From Sphagnum magellanicum (taxonomy: Eukaryota; Streptophyta; Sphagnopsida; Sphagnales; Sphagnaceae), in the NCBI GenBank assembly GCA_021904315.1, contig CM038915.1, forward strand, positions 6,758,001 to 6,822,000: 64,000 nt of DNA, written 5' to 3'. The notes beneath the pieces were generated by a model, which saw only the letters and a program-made list of their open reading frames with translations, ran no database searches and had not been told where the DNA came from. Each line of letters opens with the position of its first letter. Position 1 is the first letter of the stretch. A program made the translations under genes and the position numbers. Positions 57,716 through 64,000 of the stretch are shown here, one piece after another.

Positions 57716-60700
57716 TGTTGTCATTTAAGGTTTATGGGCATCATTGAACTAGATGATTCCATTTAAAATTTTGATATGTAACATATCGCACAATTCACAA
57801 ATGTTCACATCCTTCATGGCATGATGTGAATTATTGCTTCACACTACATTTGGAGTTGCAACATGGTTAATCATAAACCACCAATGTTAGGAAGGACTAA
57901 GGTTTTAAGAAAGGCCAAAAGGGGAGAAGGTGAGACCACCAAAGGTTTAGTTGCCAAGCCAACCTCAAGCCAACCCAACATCATGGAGGTGATATCTACA
58001 TGGTTAGAGGCTTAAGTTATGAACATGGTAACCTAGGTGAAATCCAATACATTTGGTTCAGGGAAAATGAAGGATTGAAAAGACACCCCATCTTTTAATT
58101 GAAATGTCAACCAAAATATTTCGGGGAACCGAGTTTTCAGGTTCAATGGTTGCAAATGAGACTATGTTAGATGTGTTAGGAAAACATGATGATGGGAAAC
58201 AAGTTAGGGTTTCCAAGTATATCAAAATGTTTTTGACATCCACATTGAATGAATGTTCAACAATCGGAACCATAAGGTGTTGATAAGAAATTGAACCTTT
58301 GACATGGTGAGGCACAACACCATGTCCGTCATCCATGGTCATTCGTGTTGACATCCATAGTTCCTAAACCTATGGAGGTGTTGACTTTTGATGGTGTGTT
58401 AGTTGCATCAAAAAAGGGGCTTAATTCCATTTTTGTAACCAAGGCATCAAGTAGCTTGTTGGGGGTGGCAAAAGGAGCGTACCAAACATTGTTGTATTTC
58501 ATTGAAACATTTGTTACTCTTGGTTTTCAGTTGACAACCATGTTTTATTTAATGGTCACATTGTGCCAAGGTGGGGGAACATGATGGATGATGGTTATGT
58601 TAAAGGACCCTTTGGTATCAATTCAATTCTCCCACATATTCTCAAGGTCAAGCCAATAGAAGTGTCCAAGGTTCATTTTGAATTGTAGCATGTAGCTATG
58701 GCCAAGCTTCATGACCTTCTAACACAACCAACCATTGATAGAGTTGGTGTTATTCACGGTATGATGGTATTGCATAATGAAAAATGTGTGTTCCAATTGA
58801 AGGGGTGTTGACATAGCAATATCGACCCCATAAAGTTTTGTTGGATTCAAGCGCTCAATATCTAATGTTGGGCAAAGAGGCAATGGATGGGTCCAAGCAT
58901 ACTAAAGTATGCAAAAAAATTGAAGGCTTTTCAATAATTTAAAACTTGTAACCCAATTTCCTTATTATTTTTAGTTTTGATTTTATTTAAATGTAAATCA
59001 CATTTTTTTTTAATATTCAATAATTGTTGCGTTGTAGGTTTATACATTACAAAACCACCTTAGACATGCACCCTTACTTGTCAAAAGCTTTTTGATTATC
59101 ACAAGAGCCCAATGGGGGGCGGGGGGCCGCCGTTATATGTACCTTCCTTTTAATAGATACATTAGTGTGGCTTTGTGTGCATCATTGGCCCAAGTGTTAA
59201 CAAGACTAGTAATTGATGCAAGTGTGAATAAAGACCTTAATAATAAAACCCAATTGTGAAAGAATATTTACTTCCAAACATTCTTTTTAATTTACAAAAT
59301 ATGCCTTATTATCATGTTATGAAAAATGGTTCCTAGAATGATCCAAAATTTTGCTAGATAATTAAAAAAACTTGTAGTCAAACTTTACATTATCCATATC
59401 CCATTGAACATGATTCAATAGCCATGTAGTTTTTGAACTTTTATATGAACAAGTTAATTGGCTACCAAAAACAACATATAATCTAAATGATCCAAATGAT
59501 GTGTTGGAAAAATCATCTTTCAACATAGATGGTTTTTTTTTCCAAAATATGCTTATATATATATATAATTGTGTTACACAAAACAATCCATTTTACCTTA
59601 TAGTTTGCAAACACTTGTCATTTAGGCAAGTTATACCTTCAATTCCTAAAATTGCTAATTCCAGTGACAATGGTTACATGAGAATTGCATGCTCTATTAG
59701 AAATGCCCAAACATTCTTTAAACCATTATTGGGTGGTTATCAGAAACAGGAACAGACCCAACACTGCTTTAAACTTGTCTTATTTATTACTTACCATTTC
59801 ATCAGCCTACCATTTCTCAGTACAGTGGCGATGCTTGAGGTCTCCACCTTTTGCTGAAGGGCTTCTACGGTTCTGCTCACTCTGTCAGTTCCAAGCTCCA
59901 GCTCCACCAATTTATCACCCTTTTGTAGCTTGAATTTGCACCATCTGCGCAGTCAGATCTTCCTTATACCCTTGTATTTAACTTGGGTTCTTTATCAATG
60001 TGAAATGAAGTCAATGCCAGATTCTGGCCCCCACTGTGAAAGGGTTGGTGAGATTTAAAACCTTAGTGCAAACAAGAAACTACCTCAGGTAAAACCATTA
60101 GAGAAGACGTCTTTGAGATTGCACAGAGAAGTCCACAACAAAACTCTGAAGATAAAATAGTGTCACAGTTCTGCAAAACTTTTAACTAACACAACAAGAA
60201 GAGTGCAGTCAGAACTTTATGAGTGTTCACTCACAAAGCATCAGAGAATCACCTTCACCATGAAATTTTAGCAGTGACTAGCTGCCATCACTCCCACCAC
60301 TGACATCCACCCAACTCTGGGAATGTTTAGAGTCATTTGGAGATGCAACAGAAACATTGCTCCAATTAGGGTTGCCAATATTATGCAGCCCTTGGCATAT
60401 CATGATCACAGATGTGCACATGCTAATGATCATCTTCTTTTGCTGTGACACATGATCATCAACACCAAGAACATTTTCAGTAACAGAAAAAGTAAGACTG
60501 GGGATAGTCCTTGACCATACTCAGGCCCTACACCTTTCCATTCATTCCCAACATTGGGCACATCATGAGAAAGAAGATGTACAAACCACATTGTTCTCTT
60601 GCAAGCCACACTCAACAACAAACTACAATGCAATGTAATGACACTACTTCATTGGAAATACTTCCATGTCTTTTGTCACTTCAGCATTATGATTTGCAGT

Positions 60701-61149
60701 AACCGCACTAATGCCATCCTGTAAAGTACTATCTTCTAAAGTTTTCTCCAGTTGATATTGAGGAGGATCCTTAAAAAGCTTTTGTTTTTGCTGGAAATCT
60801 CCAAATCCTAACTCCTCACATTCTCAACCTGAGCATTAACTCAGACTGGGCCTCGTCACTAAAGAGTGCTAACCACAACCTTGTTGAATCTATTGTAACT
60901 CACCCTTTTGTATGGGAGCACAACATGAATTGCAGACAGTTTGGAAGCAAAAATTACTCACATCCTCCAAAGGTGAAATCGGGGACCAGTGACATGTTCT
61001 ATACCAATTCTCTGAATCACAGACCCCACCTGCAAATTGTGTCTCCTTTCTCTTCCAGATAACCACTATGTAACAGAATTGGTGCAAAGATGAGAAGGCT
61101 GCCGGGAAAAGTGAGTGCTGAGTTCCAAGTATATCACTATTTTCCCTGG
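57716..61149. other. Intergenic DNA and 3' flank of the cryptochrome gene
   Basis: No supported exon. 59040-59200 holds a partial third copy of the dispersed repeat (GACATGCACCCTTACTTGTC, AAAAGCTTT, CATTGGCCCAAGTGTTAAC), with a G-rich run at about 59115-59130. The part from about 60000 is less AT-rich and may include the cryptochrome 3' UTR. Open frames at 58.0-58.6 kb look like decayed retroelement sequence that I cannot place. Confidence 0.45.
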
Positions 61150-63742
61150 TCAGCCATTCTGCCTGGCCTGCCGCTTCAAGGCACGTTTCCACTTGCCATC
61201 CTGTTTTCGTACAAAGAAATCATCCTCACTAGCCTGCAAACCCAGAAAAGCACAACACAGTACAGTACAAATAAGCATGCAGCAACAGTGCCATGAGAGA
61301 GATTATCTCAAAAGCAAAAGAAACATGAGTAGAAAAACCATTTTTAATAGAAAGAGAAGTGAACAGCTGAGCTAGACCAAAGGAGTTACAGTACAAGAAG
61401 AATGATGAACTCCCACCAAGGAAAGGAATTGTACACTCTTTTGTGGCTTAAAACACCCATGTCTCCAACAGAAAATGACACTGTTTTTATTTGACTAGCT
61501 CCATACTTCCAGTACAATCGAAATTATAGAATTGCTCATCAAGTGCCAAACCTTGTTGGGAGCCATTGCATCTTGGTTTAACCTCGGTGTAGGCTGTGTA
61601 AGTCTCCTTGAGAGGGATCCCTGCTGCATTTTTGCAACCTCTGGCACAAGACATTCCACAGAAGCTTGCAGTTCTGACTGACTTGGAACAGATGGTGACC
61701 AGACAGGAACTGCCCCACCCTCACTTTCCGCACTCCCACCAACTCCAGACTCAGCTGTGCAATTGAAATCTGAATTGAGTCTTGGTACAGCAGCCTGGCC
61801 AGACTGAGATCTGTCTACAAAATCATGGGCATGATCTTCAAGAGCATTTGACAGCCCAGCCATAGACAAACCTGCCGAAGGAGATGGAGCAGGTGGCGGC
61901 AATGTGGTTGTGACTTCCTCCATGTCCTCTTCAATAAGCGTGCTTTGGTGCAGGATGGATGCAGAAGCCTGCAGTTGAGATGTAGAAGGTAGATCTGGCA
62001 CAAGCCTGTCTCTAAGGAGGCTCCTTGAATCAGATGGCAACTGTCTAACAAGAACTGTATGTACATCCATCCTTTCATGGAAAGGGCCTCCTGTACCCGG
62101 AACTTCAGTGGTTTCCCCAAGGCCCTCTTCCACACCATTTGCCAGGGAAGCTTTCAAGGCTGCCTCTCTTTCCCACATCTGTGCAAGTGAAGCTTGAAGC
62201 CTCTCCCGGGCAACATCGATTTCGACTATAGGCCTGGGATAATTTGTTCCTAACTCAACCCCAGCGGCTCGAAGAGCAGTGAGAGGAGCATCCCATGGAT
62301 GATGTATCCACTCAATTGGTAATCGAGAAAGCTCTGGCAACCACCGTCGCACATATTCACCATCTGGATCAAACCTATATCCTTCAAGCTGATGCACCAT
62401 CAAGTAACCATATCAGTATGCTGGCAGTAAACAATGATCGTAAAGCAACAAAAGACTGCAAACTGAATCAGATAGATAGCTTGAACATGCAGGCCCTTGT
62501 ATAACAACTGCCATTTCTCACAGCAGCATCAAGTGCAAAATTATATGGAAACAATAATACCTGAGGATTATCCATTCGATCCAATTCATGACCATCCGGC
62601 AAACTGCCAGATATATATTGCCAACCAAGGACATCACATTCTAAGTCTGCATCCAAAAGGGTGTCCCAGAAGTATTTCATTCCCCACCTCCAAGGCAGCT
62701 GCAAAAACTTAACACAAAAGCTCGAAACTATGACTCGTATTCTGTTGTGCAACCAACCAGTTGCCCAGAGCTCTCGCATTCCAGCATCCACTAATGGATA
62801 CCCTGTACGCCCTTGTCTCCATGCCTTGAAATAACCCTCATCCGCACGCCATGGAAATGACTTCAAGTTGGCAAGCAGTGATCTCTCATGTGTGAAAGGG
62901 AAATGGAAACTCAGGTACCTAGAGTACTCTCTCAGCCCAATCGACCTAAAAAACAAGGTCACATTCTGCTCCCCCACAGTGCTACCCTCCCTGGTCCATG
63001 CAACTTGTTTAGAGCGAACCTCATAAAAAAGCTTCCGCACACTCAACTCCCCAAAATGCAGGTAAGGTGACAGGAGTGATGTGGTCACACCATCTACTTT
63101 CTGCCTGTTGGTAGCATACTCAAGCAAAGGGCCTTGAATAAAGGCTTCCAATGACTTGTTGGCATAACTCCACCCAGGACACCATGCACGTGCTAAAAGG
63201 GCATTGCTACTTTTCTCAGACGAGTCTTCAAGACCCAGTTCCTCAGCTGAGCAACTCAAGATTTCACCTGGAAAATGAGGCTGTTTGTGTCAGTCTGGCC
63301 ATCAATATGCGTGTTATATGCATTCACCATCAATAAGTAATCATATTCCAACCAGGAAACTAGATAATCACAGCAACAGGGAAAAAAAAAACAACAAACT
63401 TGGAAAAAGAAGATAGGAACAGATGGCAAATGCACACTTGCTTCATGCAAAGAGCACATAACTCATCTCATTTCAACCAAACTCAAAGTCAGAAAAAAAC
63501 TCCCAGAAAGGTCGTACATTTCATTCCTCTCAATTGCCTTGGTGGTAAAAGCGGAGCTTCAGGCTCATACGGCATATGAAGACATTTCTCCCAGTATGCA
63601 TCAAAAGTAGTAAATGCTTGTCCTTTATGATCATAAACTTCCCAAGGCTCGTTCAGTAAATCTCCATTCCACGAATGAACCGAAACTCCATGCTCAACCA
63701 ATCCTTGTTTTACACTATGATCCCTGACAAGGGACACTGGAT
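61150..63742 (-). CDS. CRY: Plant cryptochrome, 3' four exons (partial)
   Basis: Minus-strand exons 63518-63742, 62561-63267, 61552-62388 and 61150-61233, about 617 residues. The N-terminal photolyase-like exon(s) lie beyond the window. Cryptochromes are flavin blue-light receptors acting mainly in the nucleus. DPVSLVRDHSVKQGLVEHG opens the visible part; the FAD domain has SNALLARAWCPGWS, YLHFGELSVRKLF and GRTGYPLVDAGMRELWATGW. Equivalents of Arabidopsis CRY1 W324, W377 and W400 are kept (SFPW, PWRWGMKYFW, VLGWQYISG). So is the FAD-facing D396 (ECD). The C-terminal extension carries a DAS-like series: GQAAVPR, an acidic residue, CTAES, then VPVWSPSVPS. The last exon encodes ASEDDFFVRKQDGKWKR and LKRQARQNG, a basic nuclear-targeting type tail. 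All visible junctions are phase-consistent. Confidence 0.95.
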
Positions 63743-64000
63743 CTGCAGACCCAAAAACCCAATGGGAAAGCTCCCTTCACTTCCGACCATAATACAAGCT
63801 CCCAACACCAAAGCCAAAGTACTACTGCTAAGTCCAAGAACATTTTTCAATTCTATATGGAAGCATAGAGCAGCAGCATAATCAGAATTCCCCTCAAGCA
63901 AGCACCATCCTGTACAGTGTGATTAGAATTACACTGTACCATAGTTGCAAATGCAAGCACAACTGGAGATGTAAATTTGCAAGAATGGCTAGAGAGCATT

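Noticed and set aside
58058-58584. Two opposing ORFs of about 80-100 codons
   Set aside because: No recognisable domain, AT-rich, in repeat-filled DNA; could be retroelement debris but not supportable.
63743-63990. Minus-strand frame just upstream of the visible cryptochrome exon
   Set aside because: Its peptide does not resemble the conserved photolyase-like domain, and a good acceptor (TCTGCAG) separates it; treated as intron.

Overview
The window is nuclear DNA of a land plant. Its genes have several introns with GT-AG borders, and they belong to plant families: a GH28 polygalacturonase, a purple acid phosphatase, a plant-type heptahelical (PAQR) protein, a plant cryptochrome and the exon-junction protein Y14/RBM8A. 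Intergenic DNA is AT-rich and full of decayed retroelements and simple repeats. The Ty3/gypsy and L1-type LINE sequences, and somewhat atypical versions of the conserved genes, make me lean towards a seed-free plant (fern, lycophyte or bryophyte). This is an inference, and I cannot name a species.

Layout. 1-4.8 kb (+): one or two unrecognised genes, a WD-repeat-like exon with an internal 29-residue duplication and a long low-complexity ORF. 7.1-9.6 kb (-): a complete Y14 gene with a leader intron. 9.7-16.4 kb: AT-rich intergenic DNA with a 91-bp tandem array. 16.5-19.9 kb (+): an eight-exon polygalacturonase. 21.2-24.1 kb (+): a six-exon purple acid phosphatase. 24.1-41.0 kb: intergenic DNA dominated by a decayed Ty3/gypsy element on the minus strand. 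Its integrase is interrupted by a solo LTR, which is itself interrupted by a second solo LTR of the same family. 41.0-43.4 kb (-): a three-exon heptahelical protein. 43.9-52.5 kb: intergenic repeats. 52.6-57.7 kb: a second nest, in which an unclassified dispersed repeat is split by a 5'-truncated LINE, which is split by a third copy of the same LTR. 61.1-64 kb (-): the 3' part of a cryptochrome that runs off the window.

The genes form no operon or pathway cluster. The polygalacturonase (cell-wall pectin) and the purple acid phosphatase (secreted phosphate hydrolase) are neighbours on the same strand with separate leaders. The most informative structures are the two three-layer transposon nests. 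Their 5-bp target duplications and broken coding regions fix the order of insertion. The three LTR copies also show graded loss of one CG-containing motif, as expected if methylated cytosines decay.

Coding coordinates below were built by hand from splice signals, frame continuity and family knowledge. No alignment or expression data were available.
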